Shown: positions 23,161 to 35,065, counted from the stretch's first letter. The stretch: 64,000 nucleotides of DNA from Gonatopus flavifemur (GCA_018340375.1 JAFFJZ010000003.1:51925006-51989005), one strand, 5' to 3'. Notes: generated by a model not told the origin, from the letters alone. Made by a program: numbers and translations.

Positions 23161-23540
23161 TATTGGTTGATTGCAGGTTTTCAATAAAAATCAATATCAT
23201 CCAAATGCGGAGATCTCATTCAAACGATGAATATATTATAGAAACAGTCTCAGTCCACCTCCTTCCTTCCACGTTCAGCGTACGATCGCACCGGGTTTTC
23301 TCCAAAAAATCATTCATTTTCAATCGATCCAATTACTACTTTAATGAACGAATTTCTTCTTCATGTATATCTCAAGCGATAGATGAAAGTCTGTAATTTC
23401 CGAATCTTTTTTTATTTTTCTTCCTACCTCAACTCAACGCGTAGAAATTCTCATTTGACCATCCTCACTCTGTTATCGCCTCAACCTCGCCAAAACGCAC
23501 AAAGCGATCATCACTTCGGCCTCGCTTTACCCTCGCTCAG
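23161..23540. other. Non-coding, nothing recognised
   Basis: Pyrimidine-rich spacer between the mariner and the LINE remnant. Frames through it carry no motif. Confidence 0.45.
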
Positions 23541-23544
23541 GTTC

Positions 23545-25740
23545 ACCAGGGATGTGCTTTCGAAGAAAATGATGAACATGGAAATTCAAAATAGATTTAT
23601 AGTTTTCATAGGTAATTGGTTGAAAGATAGAAATAGTATAATTTTAGATTATTTCGACGAAGAGTGTGAAAGAAAAGTGGTGAAAGGTGTTCCACAGAGG
23701 GGTATCTTCAGTCCTATTGTGTACAACATTTATACCACTAGAGTATGAAGACACAGGGGTTGGAGTTGAAAACTTACAATATGCAGATGACGTTGTGATT
23801 TTTAGAAGAGGTAATGATATAAAGAGGAATGGTAGAAAATGATTGATGGTAGACTGTCAAATTTAGGGCTAAAAATGTCTGCTACGAAAACAGAGGTAAT
23901 GATTTCTGATAAAAAGAAAAATCGCAAGATAAAGAAATTGAATATAATGGGGAATGATATTAAGATAAGTAAGAAAGCAAAATTTTTAGGTATAATAATG
24001 GATGCAGATCTACAATTCAAGGAACAGGTAGAAGAGATAAGACATAAAGGAGATAAAAGATGCAATTTGTTGAAATATATGGTTGGAATGAAGTAGGGAA
24101 CATATGTAGATACAATGGTCATGTTATATAAGAGCATGATTCGGTCAATATTGGATTATGGGAGTAGCGTTTTCTATCAAGGTTCAAAAAATATGAGTAT
24201 CATGGATCAGATTCAGAAGAAAGGATTACGAACATCCTTAGGTTATAGGATCTCAACTCCGATAAATGTGATGCACTCAGAGGCAGGGGTTATGGGACTA
24301 GAAAATCGTGTGAATATGTTGACAGAAAATTTGATTCTAAAAAGTATGGAACGAGGAGGGAGTAATTTGATAAAAGAGTTGTAAATACTGAGTATAGAGA
24401 AAAATAAGAAGGGAAACAAAAAAGAAGGAAAAAATAGGTGTTTGAAGGTATATGAAAAATGTGAAAAGTATGGTAGGGTGTTGATAAAGAGTAACAATAA
24501 GGAGTTTGAAGTGTTTGAGTATGAGTATGAATCGGTAGCGGCCAATATAAATATCGACTTGTAAGTGGAAGTTGGAAAGACTAGAAGAAAAAATAAAATA
24601 AGTGATAATAAGAAAATGATAGGGGAATTAGATAGGAAGTGGAATTTGGACGGACAAATGACAATTATGTATACTGATGGTTCTAAAGTTAAGGGCAGAG
24701 GAAAGGTAGGTGCAGCAGTAATTGACTGTTACGAAGGAACTAAATTGGATGTAGGTTTGGTATTAGATGTTAGGAGCTTTATTTTTACCGCGGAAGCAGT
24801 GGCTATATGCAAAGCAGTAGAAATAGCATTAGAAAAGATTGATGAGGGAAACATTGTAGTTATGACTGATTCAGAAGGTGTGTTGAAGGCGTTACAAAAC
24901 AAAGTCATTAAAATTAATATAAATCCATTTATTTTAGCAATTGAGAATCATATTAGGTTATGGAACGAAAGTAGAAGTAGTAAAATGGATAGGGGAGAAA
25001 TCGGTTCATGTTGGGTGCCAGGACACATTCTATGGTGAAGGAATGAAAAGGCGGATATTTTGGCGGAGGAAATGACTGTGAGTGAAGGAGATGATTCTAG
25101 TAAAGTCGTTCAGGGGCATTTGAGGAATTTATTCAAAGAATTGAATTGGAAAAAATCGATCAGTAAATTTGTTAAGGAAAGGGAGTGGAAAGGAATGATT
25201 TATGTGGAAATTTATTATAGGGAAGGGAAAAAGAATCCATGGTATAAGAATATGAAAATGGGTAGAAACAGAATGGTTATGCTCAACCGGCTCATAGGGC
25301 TAATCACTACAACTTAAAAGAATCACTTCATAGGAAGTGTATGGTTGATGATCCGGGATTTGTATGTGAAGAGAGTGGATAGACGATTGAACATGTGGTC
25401 GAAGAGTGTGTGCTATATGAGGAAGAGAGAAGAGAATTTCAAAAATGGTTGCGTAATATTGGTATCCGGAATGTGAAAGGAATTACAAATAGAGCTCTCA
25501 AACTGAAGTCGACAGCTTTACTTGTTATTTTCACTGATTTTGCAGATGTATGTGGTTTCAATACGCAATTTGGCGGATTGAGTTGGTGATTGTTGAATGG
25601 TTTAAGGGGTGGAAAGGAGGGGATGGATGAACGACCTAACTTCTCTACCTAAAAGCCTAAGAGCAAACTCAATACATGAGAAAAGCTCTAGCGTTTCTCT
25701 TCAAAACGCGTCATTAAAAAAACAAAATGAAAAGAATAAT
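23545..25740 (+). pseudogene. 5'-truncated LINE with RNase H (I/R1-like group)
   Basis: Only the 3' part of the second frame remains. It starts inside the reverse transcriptase before GVPQRGIFSP. The catalytic box YADDVVIF is at 23780-23803, in a shifted frame between two small indels. It continues with WGSSVF-type thumb text (LDYGSSVFYQG), an RNase H domain at 24660-25040 (IMYTDGSKVKGRG, FTAEAVAICKAVE, VMTDSEGV, CWVPGH) and a terminal Cys/His motif near 25370-25410. Stops at 24094, 24382, 24562, 25036 and 25315 and at least three frame changes kill it. The A-rich stretch at 25715-25740 is probably the 3' end. The first ORF and endonuclease are missing. Confidence 0.85.
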
Positions 25741-25984
25741 TAAAAAATTAATAAATTACAGATGACTACATTACAGGTTAGTACAGGTTATTCAGAACAA
25801 TAATCAAACGCAAATACCTTGGAATTGTATATACTTTTATACATTACTTGGAAAAATTCATGGATGAATGAATGAATATATGATGAAGAGGTTATTTGTG
25901 AAAAAAACCGAAAAAGTTCGAGAAAGGTATGAATAAATCTATTTGCTACATCCAGAAAATTGGAATATACACAGGTAAGCTTTG

Positions 25985-26545
25985 TATGATGGATTATTCA
26001 TGGATTGCATGATTCCTTTACAGGCAAAAGCATAGCAGATATACCATAATCCCTGACGGACAGTTTGTTACTGTTGGTTCCTCTAACCGGAACCAGAGAA
26101 AAATAATAGAAAACCATACAAGGTTTAGTCAAGAAAGATAATTCATATTTATAAATTCTGAGGCCAAAGCATATTGGATATATCATACTCCCTTCACGGA
26201 CAGTCCACTACTGTCCTATCCTCCTACTAGAGTCGTTGGCAGATGATCAAATGGATCATACGGAGTATCCTCAAGGGGAATGATTCAAATTGATTTGCAA
26301 TATTTCTATAGGTTAAAACATAATGGATATATCGTAATTCCTGAGGGACAGCCAGCTACTGTCAATTGCTCCAATTAGGATCTTAGACAACTGATGAAAA
26401 ACATCACACCGAGCTTGCTTGAGAATCATTTAAGTTTATTTGCTATTTCTTTACAGATAAAATCGTAGTGGATATACCACACCCTTGATGGACATTCCAC
26501 TGACAGCCTGCTCAGAGAGAAGTGATGAATGAAGCATTGTTCTCC
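25985..26545. repeat. Tandem repeat of about 140-150 bp, four copies
   Basis: The phase marker (G)GC/TAAAA-GCAT followed by GGATATA and ACGGACAG recurs at 26023, 26162, 26311 and 26456. Copies are diverged. No reading frame is kept between them. Confidence 0.65.
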
Positions 26546-27012
26546 CCGTAAACCCTGATCAACAATGACTACACTTAAGCTCTAAGACTAGAGATGTTGC
26601 TTATTCTAAAATAACCGTTCCAAATCTTTTTTATCTTTTTTCAGACAGAAAACCATGAAGAGATATCTAGTAAGAAAAGGTACGTTTAATATAATTTTAT
26701 TGTCTTTGTAGTTTTGATGGAGAGCATTATATAATGGAACAGTCCATTGAATCTAACCAAATCTGATTAAGAATCAGACACCAACTACATGGACTACAAC
26801 AACAACATGAAGTAGGTTTCTTTGACGAAGGCTGTTATCGGATCCTTGAATATGAATGGAATTGATAGTATTGGTAGCGAATTGATTATAAGCGATGATT
26901 CAGTTGTTGATTCATTACATGATCTTTGATCATCCGCTTCATGCCATTCATTATCAATTGAATCCACTTTATAATCTGTAGTTCATCTATTCAATACAAA
27001 ATTGCCTATGAA
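26546..27012. other. Non-coding spacer with one exon-like window
   Basis: No gene is supported. At 26633-26685 a pyrimidine tract ending in TTTTTTCAG is followed by 35 bases and a GTACGT donor-like site. It could be chance. Confidence 0.3.
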
Positions 27013-27228
27013 ATTATCTAAATGAAATGGATAGTGGTGGTGGACGACGTACAGATCGCATGGTATATTTGCTGCGTTTTTGTCTTTCCTCATTCGCCTG
27101 ATACTTTCTCTACCAAGAGTTGTTATCGGACCGCTTGAGTAGGATCACAGGTGTATAAGAAAACACGGAAAAGAAGCAAATATACCATGGACCTGTACGT
27201 CGTCTACCACCACTATCAATTTCATATA
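27013..27228. repeat. Inverted repeat, about 60-bp arms
   Basis: GGATAGTGGTGGTGGACGAC and GCATGGTATATTTGCT (left) face AGCAAATATACCATGG and GTCTACCACCACTATC (right). Related text (AGCGAATATACCATAGATC) occurs near 51760, so this is part of a dispersed family. Confidence 0.6.
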
Positions 27229-27284
27229 GTCGGTCTTGTGAAAATTGATGACAAAATGGATTCTATTGATAACACAACGGCACA

Positions 27285-27970
27285 CAAGAAAATTTCGTTT
27301 CTGACCTTGGGATCAGACTATGTGGATTATACGTCTTCGGGGTCGCTGAAACTGAATCCGATGTCTATTTTGCCCCATCACGTCAGGTTTCCGACATAAC
27401 CTCAAAAAACTGAATTATCACGAAAAAAATAAATAAATTGTCTGACCCTGGGATCAGACTATGTATTTGATATGTTTTTGGGGTCACTGAAACTGAATCC
27501 GATGATGAGTCAATTTCATCATATCAGGATTTTGACATAACCTCGAAAAAACCGCAAAATCACGAAAAAAGTGAAATTAACTGTCTGAGCCGGGGATTAG
27601 ACTATGTATTTTATATGTTTTCGGGGTCGCTGAAACTGAATCCGATGAGTGGTCGATTCCATCATATCAAGGTTTGGACATAACCTCAAAAAAACCGCAA
27701 AATCACGAAAAGAATAAAATTAACTGTTTGAGCCGGGGATCAGACTATGTGTTTCGAATGTTTTCGGGGTTGCTGGAACCGACTTTGATGTCAATATAAC
27801 CCCATCATGACAGGTTCCCGACATGACCTTAATAATTTCAACTATTACAAACAAACAAACAAACAAGTGCTCCTGCCTAGAGATCAGACCACAGATCCTA
27901 TATGTTGTTGGGGTCGCTGAAACGGAATCTGATATTCCCGAAACTCGATCACGTTAGGTTTTCAACATAA
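27285..27970. repeat. 142-bp tandem repeat, five copies
   Basis: GATCAGACTATG (or variants) recurs at 27311, 27452, 27595, 27738 and 27892, steps of 141, 143, 143 and 154 bp. Each unit contains GGGGTCGCTGAAACTGAATC and GACATAACCTC. The last unit is the most diverged and follows an (ACAA)n stretch. Confidence 0.85.
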
Positions 27971-28057
27971 CAATCTTCTACACAACAAGCATCCTTTCGC
28001 ATTTCGTCATTTTATGACATAGATCGATTCACATATTCAGAGCAATACCTTAAGACC

Positions 28058-28173
28058 TAGCTACACAAACACGGAAACGTTGACGGTAGAAACGGGAGGC
28101 TGCGCAGAAATCGTATACGAGGTCTGCACAGTCTCCCGTTTCTTCCATCAACGTTTCCGTGCTTGTGTAGCTA
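28058..28173. mobile_element. 116-bp hairpin MITE
   Basis: TAGCTACACAAACACGGAAA and ACGTTGACGGTAGAAACGGG are mirrored on the right side as CCCGTTTCTTCCATCAACGT and CCGTGCTTGTGTAGCTA. AGACCT occurs on both sides and may be the target duplication. Nearly the whole element folds into one stem. Confidence 0.7.
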
Positions 28174-28177
28174 GACC

Positions 28178-28724
28178 TATACCTGTGCCTGCCACCAGGG
28201 CACCTCCACGTGGTGACGGTGGGCAACGGACTCATTCCGTTATCCGGCGAAGTCCCTGGTGAACGGCGTATATGCCGTCATGGCAAGCACATGTAAGAAG
28301 CCTGTTACGATGCAGGGATTCGGAAACCCAGTATCGGCGGCTGGTCGGGGTGGGAAAGCTGGTCCGCAGGCGTCGTTGTCATGCGACCGTAGCTCCGCAT
28401 TGGTTGGTGACTTGACCAATGTAGAGTGTAACGTCACAAGAAAAAAGAGAAAGGCCGTCTTGCTTTCTCATAACTGTGATTGTAATCGCAATATATTTTG
28501 TCACATTTCTACTGAGTTTGAAATAAGTTCATTGCGGAACATCATTAGTGCTAATGTTCGTGAGACCTATAAGGGAATGTTCGGTTTAGAAATTGATAAT
28601 GTGGGAGTACAAAACTGGTCCCCAAACACAGGGTACCCAAGGTATAATGGGAAAGCAAAACCACGAGTTCCAGCGCCGCCAGGGAGTTGTCTCGGAACCA
28701 TGAGTGATATATATACCAAGTATA
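28178..28724. other. GC-richer segment with an unassigned 157-codon frame
   Basis: 28180-28440 is richer in G and C than its surroundings and contains both CACCAGGG and CCCTGGTG, hinting at CCCTGGT-type element debris. A plus-strand frame (28259-28732, starting MNGVYAVMAST) and a minus-strand frame (28240-28437) overlap. Neither has a recognisable domain. I do not call a gene. Confidence 0.35.
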
Positions 28725-28725
28725 T

Positions 28726-28790
28726 CACGTGACCATATTTTCTATATACCACGTGACCATATGTCCTGTGTACCACGTGACCATATGAGA
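28726..28790. repeat. Three tandem CACGTGACCATAT boxes, 24-bp step
   Basis: CACGTGACCATAT starts at 28726, 28750 and 28774, exactly 24 bp apart. CACGTG is the palindromic core bound by many bHLH proteins. No transcription unit is evident next to it, so a regulatory role is only possible. Confidence 0.6.
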
Positions 28791-28853
28791 TATTTAAAAA
28801 TTAGCGAAAATGATTTGATACATTCCGATATGTATTCGTACCATGGGGATAAA

Positions 28854-28887
28854 TATGAATGAAAAATATAACTTTCATTCATATTGA
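28854..28887. repeat. Short hairpin (AATATGAATGAAA arms)
   Basis: AATATGAATGAAA is inverted as TTTCATTCATATT with an 8-base loop. A weaker relative (ATGAATGAAATA … ACATTCAT) follows near 28945. Confidence 0.5.
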
Positions 28888-29384
28888 AGAATTCATGGAC
28901 TTATTTAAATGATTAATCTGATAGGGATGAGGATTTGAAAACACATGAATGAAATATATATGTACATTCATATACAAACGTTTTTTTTCCAGTATGCAAG
29001 TAATTAAAAATTACCTGTAAGAAAATTAAGTTGAAAAACATCAATAACACACCAAATCGACAAAATTATTTTCGTCTCCCAGGTTATGCGGGATCTTGAT
29101 TGCCGCTTAGGGAACGCGCATCAAATCTCTGATGAACTTTCAAAGATAAAATTTTTGAAGTACAGAAAAGATTTGAACCTGGATCCTACCTATCGCCTAT
29201 CATCACAACCCAATCACCTAACGACCCAACCTACACCGACGTGTTTTCTGTTAAAACAAAAATGTTGTACACATAGTCGAATGTCGGTAGCGGGGAGGAT
29301 AGCTCCATTTAATATGACGCAGGACCGGATCAAAGAATTGATGGAGCCCTGAGGAAGTTGAAATTCAAGGGGCCCTTCCAGAAT

Positions 29385-29580
29385 TGATGAATTTTATCTT
29401 GTTCTTCTTCAAATCGAATTATCCCCAAGAACAAAGTAAAATACGATTTAAATATCGCGTATCCGAATGCGAACTGAGCATAAATGAAAATATTCATGAA
29501 GTTTGGATCATTTTTTTCATGAGAAAAAACTGAAACATGTATTTTCATATTTTTTGAGAGGATACTTGTGTAACGGGAAC
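29385..29580. repeat. Dispersed repeat, inverted copy at 38468-38640
   Basis: Text from TCTTCTTCAAATCGAATTAT to CTGAAACATGTATTTTCA is found in reverse complement at 38468-38640 with moderate divergence. The 38-kb copy adjoins the outer end of the hairpin modules, and both copies share GATACTTG at that edge. Confidence 0.6.
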
Positions 29581-29711
29581 GTTGTTTTTCTTTTTCTATT
29601 TGGAATCTTTTAAGCACCTAAAAAGAAAAAGGCATGCAACCCAAATGCATCTCTGCATGGCAATATTAGGCCCAATTATTATCTGTTATTTGAATACGTA
29701 TGGTAAAACAG

Positions 29712-29743
29712 AACATGATTTACCATCATCGCGTGGTAAATCA
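29712..29743. repeat. Perfect 12-bp hairpin
   Basis: CATGATTTACCA is perfectly inverted as TGGTAAATCATG with an 8-base loop (TCATCGCG). Confidence 0.55.
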
Positions 29744-29865
29744 TGGGTTACCCTCTACACAGAGACACGGGAGGAAAGAGAGATTTCCACTCTTTCCATC
29801 TACGTATCGTGGCAAAGGAAAGAAGGGGAACCTTTCAAACCCTGACCGTGATACTCTGTTTTTGT

Positions 29866-30980
29866 AATTGTTTTATTTAGGCAGCTGTTCACCTCTATGA
29901 CCCTTGCAATAAAAAAACTGTTAAGGGACAGACATCGAAGGATCAGAGCGAGGAATGGTGTCGCCAGTATTTTGATACAATGCCTCTACTCAATTCATAT
30001 CCAAATATTGAAAAACTAGTAAACAATAAGAAATAGTTATTGTTCACAAGTATTCACAATTTAATATGAGATTCCTCTTTTTAACAAATTTTGAATGGAC
30101 TTCGTCCTCGTTACTTCTTTTTTTTTATATAAAATTTGAATCTTCTTTCTATGTTAATAATTACTATCATTCATATTAATAAAAAACGAATTTCTTTAAG
30201 ATTCAAATAGATTTAAATACACTGAGAGCAATTTTCATGGTCCCAACAACTATTTTTACATGACTATTTAGAAGTTGCATTCTTCACCATGGTAAATGGT
30301 TATCACAACTATGGAGATAGAGTTGTTGTTGTTGTGAAAGAATGATTGTATATTGAAACCAATATTTTTCAAGAAATAGTACTTTCCATAAAATGTTAAT
30401 AGTTGTAAGAATTAGTTATTGCAACTTTTCTCAATAGTTAATATGAAATATAGCCAATTTTTTATGGTTGTGGCTCCTGGGAATTTCTCTGGGTGCACTT
30501 TTCAAAATATAGTATGCATCTTACATGCAATTCGAAAGTATGCTTATTTTTCAATGAATCTCTCACGAATATCAATAAAATTTCCATGTGAGTCCCATGC
30601 GAATTTTCACGTTCTACGCAATTTTGTATGGGATTCATATGAAATTCTATGTGTTTCATATAATCTTCAAATATACTTCTTATATATTTCATGTGAGTTT
30701 CATTTCAATTTCGTTATAATTCCATATAACGTTCATATATACATGGATATACATCCTATAACTTTTGTATAATTTTAGAAATTCTATGTAATCTGTACAT
30801 AATTTTTTATAAAGCTATTAGGAAACATTTTCACCCCCTTGTATATACAAAAAACTAATCAGAATATTCATTATCACTAATATTCAACTATCTTCAAACC
30901 CTGGAAAACATGAGAATTGGAGTTATTAGAAAATCGGTCTTCTCGAAGCAAATGCAAAGCATAGAATGCATTAGTTCGCG
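29866..30980. other. Non-coding; degenerate CATATGAATT-like stretch
   Basis: 30560-30760 is rich in TTTCATATGAATTT-like words, which opens a 117-codon frame (30419-30772) of low complexity. No gene is supported. Confidence 0.5.
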
Positions 30981-31057
30981 ATTCCTCTAGTAGACGGAGC
31001 GCGCGACAGTCTCGAATTTTGAATCGTTCGAAGCCGTTGGTGCGAGAAACCCAAGCC

Positions 31058-31185
31058 TTCTATTGGCTAGAACACCTCTGAAACCCTTCCAAACTACCTT
31101 CAACCAATCAGCTTCCTTCAGCGAGATCCACATCCTTTAAATATCGCGAGTTTTTCGTAATTCCTCACACTTCGCTCAGAATTCA
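31058..31185 (+). promoter_or_regulatory. Promoter-like segment: two CCAAT boxes and a TATA-like box
   Basis: ATTGG (31062), CCAAT (31104), TTTAAATAT (31136-31144) and an initiator-like CTCAGA (31175-31180) occur in the order and rough spacing of a metazoan core promoter. They sit in a local rise in GC (about 30990-31450). No open frame longer than 60 codons follows for 1 kb, so any transcript would be non-coding, spliced, or from a lost gene. Confidence 0.35.
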
Positions 31186-31199
31186 CTAACAAAAACATA

Positions 31200-31900
31200 C
31201 TTCAACGAGCTTCATCCAGCAAATTCTACATCATTCAAGCTTAATTCGAAGCAAATTTGATTTAACTCAGGAGAGTTCACCTATTCATCGGAGAGCCGTT
31301 TCATCAAAAACGATTCTGGAATCGCAACGAAGGCAGTACTGCGGTCCTGAGTTACAGACAACCAGGACCACATAGCAGTTTTGATTGATCAACACTGAGC
31401 AAGAACGAGACGAGTAGTTGCGACTCTCGTGGGAAAAAATCATTGCCAAGAGTAAATGCTTCAGCACAATCTAGGTGGGTTAAGGAATTCAGTTTCCTTT
31501 CTTATATTGCAACGAATATTTACAAAACTTTATAAAGATGAAAATGTCTAGATGTACCAACTTCTTTCAAAAATTTTCGGATTAGAGAGAAGTATCCAAG
31601 ATTTTTATAAAAGGAATTTTGCACCTCTTCTTTTGGAATTCAGTGAGGAGATGGGATACCCAAGAAAATCCTCCTTGTAGACAGATCTACCGAGAGAAAT
31701 TCTCATATAGGAACTGTGGATAAAAAAAAAATCCTCTACCCAAAACCGACTTTCATAGTTGACTGTAGCATTTGTGCTCGTCACATGAAGGTTCTTCTCT
31801 ATTCAATCAATTCCTATCTCATCCTAACCCTGATTGCGATGAAGTGGACTGAGTAATCATCTTTCCTCTCCATAACTCCCTCGGAGATTAGGTACAACTC
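31200..31900. other. Non-coding downstream of the promoter-like segment
   Basis: Short frames only and no recognisable motif. GTAAATGC and AATCTAGGTGGGTTAAGG near 31455-31480 do not form a clear splice donor. Confidence 0.4.
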
Positions 31901-31904
31901 CATT

Positions 31905-32330
31905 GAATTGAATTAGATCCAATTCAAAGTCATTTCAATTTAATTCAATTGAATTCAATGCAAATTCAACTCAAATAAATTCAACGAAATCCAATTTGAA
32001 TTCATTTCAATGGAATTCGATTAAATTCAATTAAATTCAATTAAATTCAATGCAAATTCAACTCAAATGAATCCAATTAAATTTAATGCAAATTCAACTC
32101 AAATAAATTCAATTGAATGCAATTTAATTCAATTCAAATTCATTCCAATTAAATTCAATTAAATTCAAATTCAATTCAGATGAAATCAATTCAATTCCAA
32201 TTCAAATTCAATTCAAATCAATTCAATTCAAATTATTTGAATTTAAATCAAATTATTTGAATTAAAATCGAATCCTATTGAGTCCCATTCAATTCATTTA
32301 AAACTCATTTTATCGAATTCAAATTATACT
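31905..32330. repeat. Degenerate (AATTC)n-type low-complexity DNA
   Basis: Words AATTCAATT, AATTCAAATT and TTAAATTCAA dominate, with no fixed period. It resembles decayed simple repeat. Confidence 0.8.
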
Positions 32331-32935
32331 CACTTTGAGATCACAGTAGACTGTCAAGTCAAAACTATTGAAAACAATTGAATACAATGAATTCCAATTA
32401 AATCTAATAAAAACCAATTCTATCAAATTCAAAATAACTAATATCTCCATTACATTCATTTTGAAACCATATTTGAAATACAAATAAGCCTTATTGAATC
32501 TCATTCAATTCCAATTCATTTTTTAAATTTGCACCGTTAAAACCCATTCGCCCCGTATGAACTCACAAGACTGTTTGTAAATTCTCTTTACAAACCCGAA
32601 ATTCGTCTGAATCAGAAAGATCCCCTCCAAATTCAATCTTATTCCGAATGTTCAATAACTCCAACTCTCATAATTCAAATTTCAATGTATAATCACAATG
32701 ATAAAATATTCTCATGTAAGCTATATACCTAAGATTAATGTATTTGATAAGTGAGAATGAAATTTCTTTGTTAATATCCTAAATAGTGGAGCAATTTCCA
32801 ATTAACAACATCCTTCCCCGGTCCTTGATAGGTTATTCCTACTAAAGCGGGGTATTAAAGGGTCTATCAGACTTCGATTCTATAGGTCCTTCAACACTCA
32901 CCCGTTATAGAAAACCTCTGAAGAGTTTTGACGTA
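32331..32935. other. Non-coding, nothing recognised
   Basis: Continuation of AT-rich DNA without array or frame. Confidence 0.45.
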
Positions 32936-33602
32936 ACACTTGATAGGTATATTCAATTCAATAGAGTACATGAGATTTTCCCTTGTTCAATTGAAAATTC
33001 GTTCCAATGAACGATTTACACTTTATCGGTATACATGAAAAGTGAAATTTGGGACAAAGTACTTCTAGAGTACAGTTTATTCCTTATTTGATGTGATTTT
33101 GAATCGAATGGCCTATTATGACAAATTTTTGAAGTAATTTTTGACAATAAATCTTCGTGAAGTATCTATCGTACCAACAGTTCATGATAATCAGAGTAGA
33201 GAAAACTCCCTGCGCTCCCAATATATCAGTCAATTTCTCCATCGAATAAAGTTTTGTGGATGTCTACTACTTATTCGCAGGAAATTTATCCCACGAAGTG
33301 CCTAGTTATTTTAAAAATAACATCTCTCTATTTCACATGCTAATCACTTGAAAAATCATTGCAAGTGTGCAAAAGTTATGATGATAGTACATTCTTTCAT
33401 AAAATGCAACTTTGTATCTTCGTCACTCTATGAAAAAAGAATAAAGTTGTGGAACATTGTTTTCTTGATATACTAATATTCTCAATCCTTTTCCAGAAAA
33501 AATTCAATTACTGTCTCTGCTGAGTGATTACCTAATCTATGGACACTGATCAAGTATTCGTTGGCAAAGTATTTCAAAATACTCGATGAATCTAACAGAT
33601 TA

Positions 33603-34073
33603 CCCTAGTTAAAGTCTCTTAGCAATTCATGAGAAAATGTTCTCGATAAGCTTATGAATATATATTCAATCGTATTTATGATGCATCATCAGCACAGATT
33701 CATAGGACTTTGTGGTTTACTTATGAATGTCCTGTTCCAAAATCTATAATGCCTCATACACTGTTAGAAAAATCTGTCTTAAACTTGACAATAATATTAT
33801 GAAGTTTTTTACATAAACATTTTATTAAATTTCATACGAAATCTTTTATTAAATTTCATATTCCCATATTACATTTAAGAACGATTATTGAATTCAGTAT
33901 GGAAACATGAAATTTAATATGGAAATATGAAATTTCATGCAAAATTTCGTATGAAATTTAATAAAATGTTTATGTAAAAAACTTCATAATAGTATTGTTA
34001 AGTTTAAGACAGATTTTTCTAACAGTGTAGTGAGAACATTTTTTTATGACTTGCTATGCGACTTCAACCAGGG
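33603..34073. mobile_element. CCCTAGTTAAAG-ended MITE at tip of module 1
   Basis: It starts CCCTAGTTAAAGTCTCTTAG and ends …CGACTTCAACCAGGG, the family of 40792-41028. It is longer than its sisters because a CACTG-ended MITE is inserted at 33759-34027. The same flanking bases in all three modules show that this MITE was present before the modules multiplied. Confidence 0.75.
33759..34027. mobile_element. CACTGTTAG-ended MITE, TA duplication, empty site known
   Basis: It starts CACTGTTAGAAAAATCTGTC and ends GACAGATTTTTCTAACAGTG, with long matching arms. TA flanks both sides (33757-33758 and 34028-34029). The sister copies in modules 2 and 3 read TCATAGTAAGAAC across the same point, an exact empty site with a single TA. 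CACTG ends plus a 2-bp duplication indicate a CACTA/EnSpm-type element. Confidence 0.88.
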
Positions 34074-34867
34074 GAGGTAATTACTCAGCAGAGACAGTAA
34101 TTGAATTTCGTCTGGAAAAGTATTAGAGAATATTAGTATATTAAGAAAACAATGTTCCACAACTTTATTCTCCTTCCATAGAGTAACAAAGATATGTTAT
34201 TTCTACAATAAAAAATTTGTATAAACTGAAATAACCAGGGACTTCGTTCAAATAAATTTCCTGCGGATAAATATTAGGTATCCACAAAACTTCAGTCGAT
34301 GAAGAAATTGACTGATATTTTGGGACCGCAATGAGTTTTCTCTACTCTGATTACCATAAACTATTGGCACAAAGGAACTGTATTGAACTACACATGTCAT
34401 GATAAATAATTACACTTGAAAGAATTATTATTAGAGAAAACTCCCTGCGCTCCCAATATATCAGTCAAATTCTCCATAGACTAAAGTTTTGTGGATACCT
34501 ACTACTGATTTGCAGGGAATTTATTCCAACAATATGCCTGGTTATTTTAGTTTATACAGATTTGTCATTGAAAAAATAACATCTCTTTATTTCACTTGCT
34601 GATTACACGAAAAATCATTGCATGTGTACAAAAGTTATGATGATAGTACATTCTTTCATAAAATGCAACTTTGTATGTTCGTCACTCTATGAAAGAAGAA
34701 TAAAGTTGTGGAACATTGTTTCCTTGATATACTAATATTCTCAAATACTTTTCCAGAAAAAATTCAATTACTATCTCTGCTGAGTGATTACCTAATCTAT
34801 GGACACTGATCAAGTATTCGTTGGCAAAGTATTTCAAAATACAACACTCGATAAATGTAACAGATTA

Positions 34868-35065
34868 CCCTAGGTCAAGTTTCTTAGCAGTTCATGAGGA
34901 AATGTTCTTGATAAGCTTATGAATATATTCATAGGTATTCATGATGCATCATCAGCACAAATTCATAGGACTTTGTGGTTTACTTATGAATGTCCTGTTG
35001 CAAAATCCATAATGGTTCATAGTAAGAACATTTTTTTATGACTCGCTATGCCACATTAATCAGGG
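34868..35065. mobile_element. CCCTAGG-ended MITE at tip of module 2
   Basis: This 198-bp sister of 33603-34073 lacks the nested CACTG element. It has inner inverted text TTTACTTATGAATGTCCTG, shared by all family members. Confidence 0.7.

Noticed and set aside
28259..28732. 157-codon plus-strand frame in GC-richer DNA
   Set aside because: No recognisable domain, overlapping frame on the other strand, and surrounding CCCTGGT-type debris. Kept only as an unassigned segment.
29086..29352. 88-codon frame with a B-box-like GGTTCAAATC on the opposite strand
   Set aside because: No A box at the right distance, no T run and no protein motif.
30419..30772. 117-codon plus-strand frame
   Set aside because: Low-complexity TTTCATATGAA-like DNA; the opposite strand is also open and no domain is visible.
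31018..31060. Heat-shock element cluster upstream of the promoter-like block
   Set aside because: GAA and TTC blocks are present, but their spacing does not fit the nGAAnnTTCnnGAAn rule.
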